Shown here piece after piece: positions 25,762 to 35,283 of a stretch of 49,271 nucleotides of DNA. Each line of letters opens with the position of its first letter. The stretch's first letter is position 1. Below the pieces are notes generated by a model. The model had not been told where the DNA came from. It ran no database searches and was given only the letters and a program-made list of their open reading frames with translations. A program made the translations under genes and the position numbers. Origin of the DNA: Pseudomonadota bacterium (GTDB taxonomy: Bacteria; Pseudomonadota; Gammaproteobacteria; Acidiferrobacterales; Acidiferrobacteraceae); NCBI GenBank assembly GCA_021777535.1, contig JAJYDN010000008.1, positions 28,846 to 78,116 of the forward strand. The letters are read 5' to 3'.

Positions 25762-27135
25762 TTACGAACGGGCGCCCATGAAAGTCACATATTCGAGATC
25801 GGCAAAATCCCGGTCGAGAAGAGCAAGACCCGCTGCGTCGGCAATCAATAATGACGCCATGAACCCCGCGCCATAGGCAAACGGGCCAATCCACAGCGTG
25901 ACCGCCGTGAGGATGACGTTGCCGGCAAGGAAGATGCTCACGAGCAGCAGGCTGCGCAGCTGCCGGTCCAGATAGAAATACACATTCAGGATGCTCATGA
26001 AAAGCAGCTGCAGGCTTACACCCACCACGTCGAAATCAAAAATGTGTGTATAGCCCATCTTGTATCCAAGGAGCCAAAGCAGCTGCCGCCCGAACGCCAC
26101 GCTCACAAGGACGACCGTCCCCTGGACCTTGGCGATCTCCAGGAAGCCCCGGCGCGCCGCCTGCACCATGCCGTTTTTTGCAGCCGCGATCTCCGCGTAA
26201 ACGCCCCCTTCCCGGATCGCCCGGTAGAAGCGGTCGTAGGCTTCGACAAAATCGGTCTCCAGGCGCATGAGGAAGACGGCGAGGCCCGGTATGATGAGAA
26301 GATACGAAAGGAAGATCGGGCCATCATAGAGCGGTGAGGCGCGCAGAGGCCCCAGTACCCGCCCGCCCGTTTGCGGATCCCACCAGAAAAGAAGCTTGTC
26401 CGCCCACACGCCCATATTGAAGAACAATCCGACAGGAACCAGCATCCATGCGGGGCGCACCGAAAATGCTGCCGCCGGCCAGTTCACCTCGCCCGGATAC
26501 TGAGCGATGACGAGGGCGGCAAGCATGATGAGCAAAATCGCCTGACCTGCATCGAAGGCGGCCAGATCCCCGTCGATGCCATAACGGGTCAGGTAGATCC
26601 CGAGCATGACGATACTGCCGTAGGCCAGCAGATAGGAAAGGGACAGTCCCTTGTAGTTCTTGATGCTGGTCGCCATGATCGTCAGGATCCATACGTTGCT
26701 GAGTTCGATGAATCCCGCCTCCATGAGCAGCGTGTAGCCGCGCCCCATGTGGCGGAAAAATAACAGCTCTGCCACCGCGGCAAACACGGCGCTCACGAGC
26801 GTCGTTACGAGCAGCATGAACATCAGCGTGGACACCACGGCAGTGCGTTCGCCGGCAAACAGGAGGTCTGCGATCACCCGCGTATAGAGCAGCTGTCCAA
26901 GCCCCGTGAGCATGAGGGAGAAGGCGATCAAATACGTGACAGATACCTGGAAGGCGGAAACGGCAAGCTGCTGGTGCGCGGCGTGCGCAGACAGTATACC
27001 GACGAACAGCACGCCCGCGATCGACATGATCCACGGGGCCGACGCTATGAGGCCCGCGTAGCCATAGGCGCGCAACAAGCTGAAGTAACTGTCATCGCGC
27101 AGAATCTTGCGCAACTCAAAGCCGATACCGGCCAT
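25762..27135 (-). CDS. pelG: PelG, inner-membrane Pel polysaccharide transporter
   Basis: A 457-residue integral membrane protein with about twelve hydrophobic helices, of the MOP/Wzx-like flippase class that moves Pel across the inner membrane. The start MAGIGFELRKILRDDSYFSL is the distinctive PelG N-terminus. ATG at 27135 shares a base with the pelF stop (TGATG). Last gene of the pel operon. In Pseudomonas PelG acts in a complex with PelD, PelE and PelF. Confidence 0.93.
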   Translation of the reverse strand: MAGIGFELRKILRDDSYFSLLRAYGYAGLIASAPWIMSIAGVLFVGILSAHAAHQQLAVSAFQVSVTYLIAFSLMLTGLGQLLYTRVIADLLFAGERTAVVSTLMFMLLVTTLVSAVFAAVAELLFFRHMGRGYTLLMEAGFIELSNVWILTIMATSIKNYKGLSLSYLLAYGSIVMLGIYLTRYGIDGDLAAFDAGQAILLIMLAALVIAQYPGEVNWPAAAFSVRPAWMLVPVGLFFNMGVWADKLLFWWDPQTGGRVLGPLRASPLYDGPIFLSYLLIIPGLAVFLMRLETDFVEAYDRFYRAIREGGVYAEIAAAKNGMVQAARRGFLEIAKVQGTVVLVSVAFGRQLLWLLGYKMGYTHIFDFDVVGVSLQLLFMSILNVYFYLDRQLRSLLLVSIFLAGNVILTAVTLWIGPFAYGAGFMASLLIADAAGLALLDRDFADLEYVTFMGARS

Positions 27136-28637
27136 CAGGCAGACCCCGCGCCAAGGTGGTAGAGCTCTCTGTAGGCCGCAAACATCTGCTCCTCCTGATA
27201 GTGGCGCTCGACTCGCGCGATGGCGGCCTCACTCATCGCGCGCCAGCGGGCGGGCTCGCTCAGGATGCCCTGGATTCCCGCGGCAAGCGCCTCCGGATTG
27301 GCGATGGGCGCCACGGCACCGGCCGGCCCGAGCGCGGCATCGTCAGGTCCGCCGCCGAAGATGAGTTCCCGGCAGGCGCCGACATCGGTCGCCACCACGG
27401 GAACGCCGGCGGCGAAGCTCTCGAGAACGGTGAGCGGCAAACCCTCGCTGATCGAACTCAGCACAGACACACGTATGTCATGCAGAATGTCGATGGTGGA
27501 ACGATGCCCGAGAAGCCGGATGCGCCCCTCGAGGCCGAGACGTCCGATAAGCGCCTGGCATTCCGCGGAGTACTCCCGGTCCTCGCCGGTCGGCCCCACG
27601 ACCCACGCCTCGAGTTCGCGATCACGATCCAGCAAAATGTTTGCGGCGCGAATGAAGGTCTTGATGTCCTTGATCCGCACCACGCGGCCGATGAGGGCAA
27701 TGACAGGTCGCCTTAACTCGTAGGACCTGCGGGCGGAGGAGAAGGATCGCACTGCGATGCCATTGGGCACGGTAGACAATTTTCCGGCATGTGCACCGTC
27801 TTTGATCTGGAGCGCGCGGGCGCCCGCGTAGAGATTGACGATGCGTTCGGCCTGCTGGTAGGCAATGTGCGCAAGGGTCTCGAAGAAGCGGATCCACAAG
27901 AAACGGATGGACTCGCTGGCGCCTGCATGGGCGAATCCGTCCTTGCGCGCACCGGCCCATGACGCCAACATGAGATCGATGCGCCGCTCCTTGGTATAGA
28001 TACCGTGTTCCGACACGATCAGGCGGCCGCCGTGACGATGGCTGAGAAGGGCCCCGAGATACCCCGCATACCCGGTCGACGCGCTATGAAAGATGCGCGC
28101 CCGCGGCGCGTTCTTGACGATCTTTTCGATGACCCACAAAGGTCCGTGCATCCCCCGCAGCGTCCAGAAATAATCGGCAAAAGGCGGCTTTTCCTCGATC
28201 TTCTCGTAGGCCTCGAGGATCCATTCCCAGGCTCCGCGCGCCTGGTAGAAGTCCGCCTCCGTGAGCCCTGTGTTTTGGTTCAAGGATTCGAGCGGCACTC
28301 TCCCGCACCCGTCGCAGGCCACGCGAAATGCACTATGAAGGGTACGGACACGTACGCCATCGATCCGGCCAGCGGGCCGTTCCCGGCGCGGACGGGGCGT
28401 GGTATCGGGCACATACAGAAAATGCTCTTCGTAATGGACGACGTTGCCGGCCAGCGCGTAGGCGTGGCCATCGTAGTCGGCCGGATCGCTGCCGAGAAAG
28501 ACGATGCCAAAACGCACGTCCGGGAAACCAACGATAAGCCGGTTGATCCACGATGACACGCCACCGCGGACATAAGGATATGTTCCCTCGAGAAGAAACA
28601 GCACATCCACCGAGCGCGCCGTGCGTGCCGCCATCAT
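27135..28637 (-). CDS. pelF: PelF, GT4 glycosyltransferase for Pel synthesis
   Basis: The 500-residue cytosolic enzyme polymerises the Pel polymer from UDP-sugar. DVLFLLEGTYPYVRGGVSSW is the N-terminal signature of PelF, and SEGLPLTVLESFAAGVPVVA near 410-430 is the GT4 donor-site E-x7-E motif. ATG at 28637 overlaps the pelE stop (ATGA); a second ATG follows immediately and either may be used. The open frame extends to 28973 over pelE, without similarity. Length is normal for PelF. Confidence 0.93.
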   Translation of the reverse strand: MMAARTARSVDVLFLLEGTYPYVRGGVSSWINRLIVGFPDVRFGIVFLGSDPADYDGHAYALAGNVVHYEEHFLYVPDTTPRPRRERPAGRIDGVRVRTLHSAFRVACDGCGRVPLESLNQNTGLTEADFYQARGAWEWILEAYEKIEEKPPFADYFWTLRGMHGPLWVIEKIVKNAPRARIFHSASTGYAGYLGALLSHRHGGRLIVSEHGIYTKERRIDLMLASWAGARKDGFAHAGASESIRFLWIRFFETLAHIAYQQAERIVNLYAGARALQIKDGAHAGKLSTVPNGIAVRSFSSARRSYELRRPVIALIGRVVRIKDIKTFIRAANILLDRDRELEAWVVGPTGEDREYSAECQALIGRLGLEGRIRLLGHRSTIDILHDIRVSVLSSISEGLPLTVLESFAAGVPVVATDVGACRELIFGGGPDDAALGPAGAVAPIANPEALAAGIQGILSEPARWRAMSEAAIARVERHYQEEQMFAAYRELYHLGAGSA

Positions 28638-29536
28638 GATCCCGGGTCCTGCCAGAAACCGGCGCTTGCCCCATAGCGCGGCGACAGGCGCAGCGACGGC
28701 AGACGCGCCATCAGGCCCCGCACCGAAGAAAACTTGCCCAATTTCAGGTAGGCGGCGGCCAAGTGCGGTGCCACGAGGTACTCGGGCAACCCCCGGGACC
28801 GCGCCACATCCAGGCTCTGGCACGCCTCGAGCGATGCGCCGGATTCGAGCTCGGCTAGGGCCTGGAGCAGTGCAAGCGAGGGCCGCGCGCAAGACAGCGT
28901 ACCGGCCTCTGCGGGGGCCGCCGCTGCCGTGCCGGCGGCGGCCCCCTGGTGGGCGATGCTCCACGCAAGCCACGCCCGCTGCTCGACGAGCCGGTCGCGG
29001 ACAATCCTCTGCGCATCGGGGGTCCGCTGCAACTGTTCGCCAAGGCGGATCATGAGCTGCGTGTTGTCGTGCTCGCGCCGGTCGAGGGTACTGTGGGCAA
29101 GCAGACGCACCTCTTCGGCAGGATCGGCAAGCGCCAAGTTCAGCAGACGATATTGCTCGGGATGGCGGGGCGCAAGAATACGCGAAACGGCGTGGATGCG
29201 ATCTTCCTCGCGCGCGGCGTGGCTCAAGCGGGCGGCTATGCTGCCCATCGCCTCGCGAGAGGGCTTGACGGGATCACTCCAGGCATACTCCGGCAAGACA
29301 ATGGGCTGCATGTCGGGCGGAATGCGCCTGCGGGCCGCACTGCGGCAATAGAGGGCGTAAAGAGGTGCAATCAGGGGGCCATACAGCGGTATGAGCGTGC
29401 CGAGGGCGACACTGATGGCAGCCCCCACCCGGTACGGACCCGAACCGCGCCCGGGCAGGGCCATGTACGCAGCGGCCATGCCGATCATCCAGTACGACAC
29501 ATAGGCGCCCACCAGGAAGCCCGCCGAATCCATCAT
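28634..29536 (-). CDS. pelE: PelE, membrane-anchored helical-repeat protein
   Basis: A 300-residue protein with two N-terminal hydrophobic segments (about 5-27 and 38-62) and a cytoplasmic helical part. Matches PelE by place between pelD and pelF and by its layout of two membrane helices plus TPR-like repeats; sequence conservation of PelE is generally low, so position is the main support. In Pseudomonas PelE bridges PelD and PelF. Start ATG at 29536 overlaps the pelD stop (ATGA). Confidence 0.82.
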   Translation of the reverse strand: MMDSAGFLVGAYVSYWMIGMAAAYMALPGRGSGPYRVGAAISVALGTLIPLYGPLIAPLYALYCRSAARRRIPPDMQPIVLPEYAWSDPVKPSREAMGSIAARLSHAAREEDRIHAVSRILAPRHPEQYRLLNLALADPAEEVRLLAHSTLDRREHDNTQLMIRLGEQLQRTPDAQRIVRDRLVEQRAWLAWSIAHQGAAAGTAAAAPAEAGTLSCARPSLALLQALAELESGASLEACQSLDVARSRGLPEYLVAPHLAAAYLKLGKFSSVRGLMARLPSLRLSPRYGASAGFWQDPGS

Positions 29537-30807
29537 GCCGCCTCCTGCGCGCCAACTATGCGGCGAAGACGCGCCACCGGGTCGACACCGGTGAGGTCGT
29601 GATCGGCTACGGACAAAAAGTCCCGGTACCGCTCATCCCCGAAATGCGCAGCGAGCGACCGGTGGGCGCGCTCGATATGACCATCGATCATCGCCGGCCC
29701 GGCGAATGGCAACAGGAATAAAACGCAGCTAAGCGTGCCGGCACGATGGACCCAGACCATGTCCATGCCCCGGCACAGACCCGCAAGCCGCCGGACAACG
29801 CCTTCGGCGTCCTGCCTGGCGCGCACCCGATAACTGAGAAGCCGGCTGCCGACACCGAGGCGGCCCTCCAGTGCCGAAAGCCGCATGTAGCCTGCGGCAA
29901 ACTCGACTGGACAATCCGGCCACTCGGCAAGCACCGCAAGACCGCGCTCGATGGCCACTTGCTGCTGACACACGTATTGGAATATTGCCTCGATCACGAG
30001 AAGGTTATCCTTGTGGAGAGACAGGAAGGCCATATCGCTCACCGCAAGCACGATGACTCCACCACGCGGATCGGCAAAGACATGAATCGCGAGATAATGG
30101 CGCCCGTCTGCGTGGCTGACATCGGCGAGCGAACGGCTCTGCCCGTGCGTGAGCGCACTGCGGCACACGGGATCATCCATGCGCAGGGGTTCCTGCGCGC
30201 CGAGAACCGCCAGCATGACGGGCGTCCGTCCTGCCACAATCCGGTAGAGGCCTGCCGTCTGCACACCACTCATCTGGCTCAGGAGATAGAGCACCTGGTC
30301 GGCGACCTCGGCCGTCAACGCGCCCCGGCTCCTGGCAAGGCGGCCATTCAACGCCTCGAGTGCACCCCGCAGAGACATCGGCTTGTAAATCAGATTCTGT
30401 TCGAGGCGTTCATGAGAGATGCGGATCACATGCAGATCCTCCGTCAGGCGGCGCATCCGCTCCTCCATGACATCGCAACGCGCACGGGTGCGCGCCGAAC
30501 GCATGACCCATGAATCGGCATATTCTCCGCACAACATCGTGACAAGAATGAGGCCGGTGGCGGCGGGCACCCAAAGGAACGCCGGTTGGGGCGCCCACGC
30601 GAGACTCGACAACAAAACGCCAAGCGACACGGCGCCGGCACCCTTCCCGTAGCGCAGCGCGACGAGAATCAGTGGTAACACAAGCCATGGAAACGGCGCG
30701 CCCAGCAACAACGGATCCCTTGGCGAAAGCATTCCGCTCACGAAAAGCGCAGAGGCGGGGATGACAACCGCCTCCAGCCAGCGCAAGTGGCTCGCATGGA
30801 TTCTCAT
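29533..30807 (-). CDS. pelD: PelD, c-di-GMP receptor of Pel synthesis
   Basis: The 424-residue inner-membrane protein switches on Pel synthesis when it binds cyclic di-GMP. N-terminal hydrophobic helices lie at about 12-100, a coiled-coil-like linker at 105-140, a GAF domain at about 150-290 and a degenerate GGDEF domain at about 300-424. The catalytic GGDEF is lost (RAGTLS at 355-360), but the RxxD inhibitory-site motif is kept as RGMD (346-349), at the same distance before the degenerate motif as in active cyclases. So it should bind but not make c-di-GMP. ATG at 30807 overlaps the pelC stop. Confidence 0.92.
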   Translation of the reverse strand: MRIHASHLRWLEAVVIPASALFVSGMLSPRDPLLLGAPFPWLVLPLILVALRYGKGAGAVSLGVLLSSLAWAPQPAFLWVPAATGLILVTMLCGEYADSWVMRSARTRARCDVMEERMRRLTEDLHVIRISHERLEQNLIYKPMSLRGALEALNGRLARSRGALTAEVADQVLYLLSQMSGVQTAGLYRIVAGRTPVMLAVLGAQEPLRMDDPVCRSALTHGQSRSLADVSHADGRHYLAIHVFADPRGGVIVLAVSDMAFLSLHKDNLLVIEAIFQYVCQQQVAIERGLAVLAEWPDCPVEFAAGYMRLSALEGRLGVGSRLLSYRVRARQDAEGVVRRLAGLCRGMDMVWVHRAGTLSCVLFLLPFAGPAMIDGHIERAHRSLAAHFGDERYRDFLSVADHDLTGVDPVARLRRIVGAQEAA

Positions 30808-31328
30808 CGGTCAAGCACCCGGCTTATCAAGCGGCGGATCAGGGTCTGGCCGAGCGTGCTCGTGCCGCCCTCGGAAAAACTGCCCCCGCTGCCGCTCGCC
30901 ACACCGCTCCAGACAACCTTGTCGTCACGCAAATCCACCACCCATAGGGTAAGTCCCACGACCGGCTGTGCATTGATGCCGGCCCGATAGCTCCACTCAT
31001 CGACCGACCCGGCGAGCCCATACGCGGCCCCTGCTGCGTGCGCCGCCTGCAGGGCCGTCTGATAGTGGTGACCCCAGTTCCCGCCGAGCAATTGCTGTGC
31101 ACGGCTTGCGTGCGGCAGGTTGCCGACTACGGATTCGCCGTCCGCCTGCAGAATCGCCGCCGCGGTAAAGGCGGCCCGCTCGTTGGCGAGCGGTGTCTCG
31201 GTGTTGTTGGCAAATGGCAGCACCGCCCATCGGCTGTGCGGGGCGATATGGGGAGGATGGGCACCCTGCACCTGCAGGCTTGCGCAGCCAGCGACCAGCA
31301 ACAAAGATATCCATAATGCCTTTTTCAT
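30804..31328 (-). CDS. pelC: PelC, outer-membrane lipoprotein of Pel export
   Basis: The 174-residue precursor has a lipoprotein signal (MKKALWISLLLVAGC; lipidated Cys15). WAVLPFANNTETPLANERA and the later VVDLRDDKVVWSG fit PelC, whose dodecameric ring beneath the outer membrane guides Pel to the PelB pore. ATG at 31328 is 21 bases before (downstream of) the barrel gene's stop at 31350. The stop overlaps pelD. Confidence 0.9.
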   Translation of the reverse strand: MKKALWISLLLVAGCASLQVQGAHPPHIAPHSRWAVLPFANNTETPLANERAAFTAAAILQADGESVVGNLPHASRAQQLLGGNWGHHYQTALQAAHAAGAAYGLAGSVDEWSYRAGINAQPVVGLTLWVVDLRDDKVVWSGVASGSGGSFSEGGTSTLGQTLIRRLISRVLDR

Positions 31329-31349
31329 TTTCGGGCTCCTTAGCCTTTA

Positions 31350-32843
31350 TCATGAGAAGTACACGGAATAGCTTGCCTCCACCGTGCGCTCCGTTTGTGC
31401 CAGGACATTGCGGCCCTGTCCCTGGCTGAATGTGAGACGGAATTGATCTGCTCCGCGCACGGGCGTCCGCACTCCGGCGGCGATTTCATACTGCAGACCA
31501 AAACGTGTACTTTCGTAGAGGCTCGCTGCCACATAGGGGGACCACCCCGCTGCGAGCGCTGCATGCGTAGACCCCAGGAAGGCGCTCAAGCCATAATCGG
31601 CCCGGCTTGCGGCCAGCACCGAACCCGGCGTGCGCGCCAGGGGCCCGAGGCTCTGGGCCAGCACGCCGGTGAGCGTGGCACTGCGGGTTATGGCGTGATA
31701 ATCCGCAAACGGCCCGATCTGCCAGGCGAGAAATCCAAAGTGGCCAGGGCGGTACACACCGACTCCCGCGTAGCGGTCGGTGCCAATCGTGACACCGTCC
31801 TGTCCCTGATAAGCCGTCCAGCCTGCATAGACATGGCCCGCCCACCCGCGTCCGTGATAGGCGGCTTGTACGAAGGCATCATTTTTCATGCCGGCCACGA
31901 CCAGGGCGGGACTCTGGCGGCTGAAGCGGTGAAGACCGAGGTGCCCGCGAACGTGCAGGGCACCAGACCACCAGCGCGCCGACACAATGCCCGTGACGAC
32001 ATGACGCCATGCGTGTCGTGTACCCCACGCCGTCTGGGCCTGCCAGTGCGGGCCGTGGACAAAGACGCCGGCTTCGGCCATCTGCTGTCCTGCCGGAATG
32101 CCCGAAAGCAGTGAGCCTGCGCCCGCACGTTGCCAGAGGGCGCGTTCCCGGATCAGGATACCCGCGTCGGGACTCATGTAGACGCGGCCACGCGCGTCCT
32201 CGTCACCGTACACATAGTGGCCAAAGGACAGCCACTGCGTCCCGACCGTGACATGGCTCGCATCAAAATCGATCGTGCGCAGGAAAAAACGCCGGTCTGC
32301 CCGGTCGAGCGGATTATCCTCCACGGCGCGCAATGCGACGCTCTGCGCGCGCACATAATCACCAAGGAAAAAGTAGGCGCGCGCAGCCCCCTCATCCGAC
32401 AGCGCCCGGGGGTGCGCGGCAAGCCGCGCGATCGCACCGATATCCTCGTCGTGCAAAGCAAGTTCCAGGGTGATCCAGGGGGGCAAGGGGCGCGAACTGC
32501 GCAGCGCCAGTGCGCGGGCAAGCGCAAAGTGTCCGTGCGCCATGCTCCAGACAATGGCCGCGCGCACATGCCCTTTACGGGCTGCAGCCAACAGCACACG
32601 CAAACTCACGTTGCCTCCCGAACCCTGGGCCGCCAAGGCCCGCGCAAGCAGCGCCAGTGCATCGGGGCGCACCTTATGTGTGCCCTTGCGCGCGCCCGCC
32701 GCAGCGTGACGGCGCGCCCGCCGGACCCGTGGCGACTGGATGTGGGCATGGGCCGGCCAGGGCGCCCCTCCACCCAGCAACGCAACAAGCGCCAGCACCG
32801 CCCGGCGCCCTGCGGATCCGTCCTGGCCGGCATCGGGCGTCAT
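31350..32843 (-). CDS. pelB: PelB C-terminal part: outer-membrane beta-barrel as a separate protein
   Basis: A 497-residue protein with its own signal peptide (hydrophobic stretch at about 15-33 ending PAHAH). Residues about 45-185 are helical, repeat-like; from about 195 to the end there are alternating short strands rich in aromatic and glycine residues, ending EASYSVYFS, with a terminal Phe-Ser typical of an outer-membrane barrel. The order (TPR protein, barrel, then pelC) makes it the export pore domain of PelB, which in Pseudomonas is one chain of about 1190 residues. ATG at 32843 overlaps the preceding stop (ATGA), so the split is not a simple frameshift error. Confidence 0.8.
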   Translation of the reverse strand: MTPDAGQDGSAGRRAVLALVALLGGGAPWPAHAHIQSPRVRRARRHAAAGARKGTHKVRPDALALLARALAAQGSGGNVSLRVLLAAARKGHVRAAIVWSMAHGHFALARALALRSSRPLPPWITLELALHDEDIGAIARLAAHPRALSDEGAARAYFFLGDYVRAQSVALRAVEDNPLDRADRRFFLRTIDFDASHVTVGTQWLSFGHYVYGDEDARGRVYMSPDAGILIRERALWQRAGAGSLLSGIPAGQQMAEAGVFVHGPHWQAQTAWGTRHAWRHVVTGIVSARWWSGALHVRGHLGLHRFSRQSPALVVAGMKNDAFVQAAYHGRGWAGHVYAGWTAYQGQDGVTIGTDRYAGVGVYRPGHFGFLAWQIGPFADYHAITRSATLTGVLAQSLGPLARTPGSVLAASRADYGLSAFLGSTHAALAAGWSPYVAASLYESTRFGLQYEIAAGVRTPVRGADQFRLTFSQGQGRNVLAQTERTVEASYSVYFS

Positions 32844-34468
32844 GGCACAGCCCTCCCCGCCGAATGCCGCAAAAGTTCCTCGGTGGCACGCCGGATGACC
32901 ATCTTGCGCAAGGCCCAGGCGGACCGGGGTAGACCGCGCTGGCCAAGTTGGTCTGCACGACTCAAGGTGGAAGGCAATGAGGAAGACTTACGCGGGCCCT
33001 GCAGGGATCCCCGTTCATGGGCGACCTGCGTGGCATTGGCAACCGCCTGGCTCAACTGCTTGCCAAATCGCACGTGGACGGCGAGCAAGGCACGCAGGTC
33101 GGCGACCTGCCTGTGATCGATGAGCGTCCAGACCAGATCCTGGCCGATAACCGGATCACCGCCGTCGAGCGTCAGCGCCTGCGCATAAGCTGCGGCCGCC
33201 ACCTGCGGATGATGCGTCTCCGCGCTAAGCGCGGCGGCGGCAATCCAATAGGACGCATACTGGCGAAGGTGCCTGGCTTTGCGGGCCGGCACAGATTTCA
33301 AAAGGCGGGCGAGAGCGGACCAGTTGGCCTCCTGCACGGCAAGCGACGCACCCTCAAAGAAAAAGATCGACAAATGGAACTCCCGCCAGGCCTGAAGGGC
33401 CACCGCCAGGGCCGCAGCCGGAACGCGGTGACGGGTAACCGCGATCAGACGCTGCAGGTCGTATTGGCCGGCGGCACCGAGCAAATACAGGGTTTTTTCG
33501 GCATAAAGGGTCTCCCGCGCGTTGTCTGTATCCCAGGCGAGCACGGCGTACAGATGCCAGAACGGCACATCGTTCAACGTAGCCTGCCCTTGGCTCGCTT
33601 GCATGGCGCGCAAAGCCTGGTCCGGATGTCCCTCGTAGGCCAAAAGCCGCGCCTCGCGCAAGGCAATCCGCGGTGTCGTGCCATACACCAAAGACAGCTC
33701 CCGGAGTGCCGCGACACTCTGACCGAACACGCCCATTTGATCATCGAAATAGGCTTCTTCCTTGAGCAAATAGCGATTCGGCCGTATCCGCAACGCCCGC
33801 TCGATCTCGGCGACAGCATGATGCGGTTCGCCCAGTTCATCGTATGCACCAAGGAGAATCTTCCATTCCCCTGTGTCGAGTTGCGCCCTGGCACCCGGGC
33901 GCGCCAGATCCCGGATGACAATGTCCGGGCGCGCCAGCGACGAGGCCAGAAGGATCACCTTGGCAAGCGCCTTGTGATCTCCGTGCCGGAAGAACCACTG
34001 CTCTTGCCGCAGAACCTGCTCACGCTGGCCGAGCCAGGTGGCAACCCGGATGAGCCTGTGCCGCCACAATGCGCCAAGCGGGCGGAGACTGACGGCCGTC
34101 AGGGCAAGCCGGTATGCCTGGATCAGGCGATGGGTCTGGACGAAGGCCCGGAAGGCCAGACGATAGAAGGGTCCATTGTAGGGAGCGGGATAAAGGGAGA
34201 CTCGCAACGGCGGCCGATACCAGGAAGGCGACACGCCGCCTTGCTTGAGATAAGCAAATCCCTTGCCGGTCTTCAGGCTGCGGGCGAGTGCGTCGGCGAA
34301 GGCGTTTGCGTTTTCCTTGTGCGCCACATACGCGCGCCGCCATCGTGCATCGTAGTGCGACAAGCTTCCGGGCGCCTGCCACCACGACACGGACGCCGCA
34401 GCCCAGACGGGAACCGAAAAGCCCAGGCAGGCGATGAGCGCGCCCTTTGCGATATGCCTTGCACTCAC
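32840..34468 (-). CDS. PelB-like periplasmic TPR protein (middle part)
   Basis: A 542-residue protein with an N-terminal signal (VSARHIAKGALIACLGFSV then PVWAAA) followed entirely by helical repeats, for example DDQMGVFGQSVAALRELSLV and PRIALREARLLAYEGHPDQA, which resemble TPR units. No barrel and no catalytic motif is visible. By place between PelA and the barrel it corresponds to the PelB TPR scaffold that binds PelA in the periplasm. The GTG at 34468 has AGGAGG 5 bases upstream and overlaps the previous stop (GTGA). It may keep its signal as a membrane anchor or be released. Confidence 0.78.
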   Translation of the reverse strand: MSARHIAKGALIACLGFSVPVWAAASVSWWQAPGSLSHYDARWRRAYVAHKENANAFADALARSLKTGKGFAYLKQGGVSPSWYRPPLRVSLYPAPYNGPFYRLAFRAFVQTHRLIQAYRLALTAVSLRPLGALWRHRLIRVATWLGQREQVLRQEQWFFRHGDHKALAKVILLASSLARPDIVIRDLARPGARAQLDTGEWKILLGAYDELGEPHHAVAEIERALRIRPNRYLLKEEAYFDDQMGVFGQSVAALRELSLVYGTTPRIALREARLLAYEGHPDQALRAMQASQGQATLNDVPFWHLYAVLAWDTDNARETLYAEKTLYLLGAAGQYDLQRLIAVTRHRVPAAALAVALQAWREFHLSIFFFEGASLAVQEANWSALARLLKSVPARKARHLRQYASYWIAAAALSAETHHPQVAAAAYAQALTLDGGDPVIGQDLVWTLIDHRQVADLRALLAVHVRFGKQLSQAVANATQVAHERGSLQGPRKSSSLPSTLSRADQLGQRGLPRSAWALRKMVIRRATEELLRHSAGRAVP

Positions 34469-35283
34469 GGTGCCTCCTGGAAGCGGAGGGCCAACGTGAG
34501 CACCGACGCGGCGATCCCGGGGCGGCCAGCCGCCATCGCCGTACGCGCCACACACAGCACAATCGCGCGGTCTGCCGGCCAGCTCGCAATACGCTTAAGC
34601 GCCCTTTGTGCCTGCGCCAAGGCCTTTACGGCCCCCTCGGATCCCTCGAGATAGGCCACACCCTGCCGAAACAGCCGACCCCGGCGGCCGGCCCCCTGAG
34701 CCCGGCCGGCAAGGCGCAGACACAAACGTCCCGCCCGGCGCGTCTGGCCGTCTGCCGCCCACACCTGCGCGACCCGATATTCATCATGAATGGCAGCGGC
34801 GGGGTCGCCATGCCCCGCGAAGGTCCACGCGCGTGCCGCCAGGGGCAGGCGCCCGAGCGCAAGCGCACCATGGGCGAGGGCACGCCACTGCGCGCGATTC
34901 CAGCCGCCAAAAGCGATGAGCGCCGCTGTCTGGCGCACGAGCTGCCTGCGCGCCCGCGGCCACCTTGGATTGTCGCGCGCAAGGCTGAACGTCTGCGCCC
35001 AGTCCATCCGCCACGACAGCCAGCGCGCGGCCCGGAAACCCGGCACACCGGGTTCACGCAATAGCGGCGCCAACTGCTCCCTGGCGGCAAAAAACTCCCC
35101 GCTCTTCTCCAGGATCCGTGCGCTTTCCAGGCGGGGCGTCACCTCCGTTGCCGTGACGGCGTGGCCGCCATCGGGCCGCCACCCCTCCATCACCGCAAGC
35201 CCCATGACGATCACACAAACACCAACGACGAAGACCCCGAGGACGCCGGGCGTCAAAAGCCGCCGGTCGTGCACCGCGCTCAT
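34465..35283 (-). CDS. Membrane-anchored helical protein between pelA and the PelB-like genes
   Basis: A 272-residue protein with one hydrophobic helix at about 10-30 (LGVFVVGVCVIVMGLAV) and an alpha-helical, arginine/alanine-rich periplasmic part with TPR-like character (ESARILEKSGEFFAAREQLA). It takes the place of the N-terminal membrane segment and first repeats of PelB. Homology is not certain from sequence alone. ATG at 35283 overlaps the pelA stop (ATGA), and its stop overlaps the TPR gene. The frame upstream of 35283 lies over pelA and is spurious. Confidence 0.68.
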   Translation of the reverse strand: MSAVHDRRLLTPGVLGVFVVGVCVIVMGLAVMEGWRPDGGHAVTATEVTPRLESARILEKSGEFFAAREQLAPLLREPGVPGFRAARWLSWRMDWAQTFSLARDNPRWPRARRQLVRQTAALIAFGGWNRAQWRALAHGALALGRLPLAARAWTFAGHGDPAAAIHDEYRVAQVWAADGQTRRAGRLCLRLAGRAQGAGRRGRLFRQGVAYLEGSEGAVKALAQAQRALKRIASWPADRAIVLCVARTAMAAGRPGIAASVLTLALRFQEAP

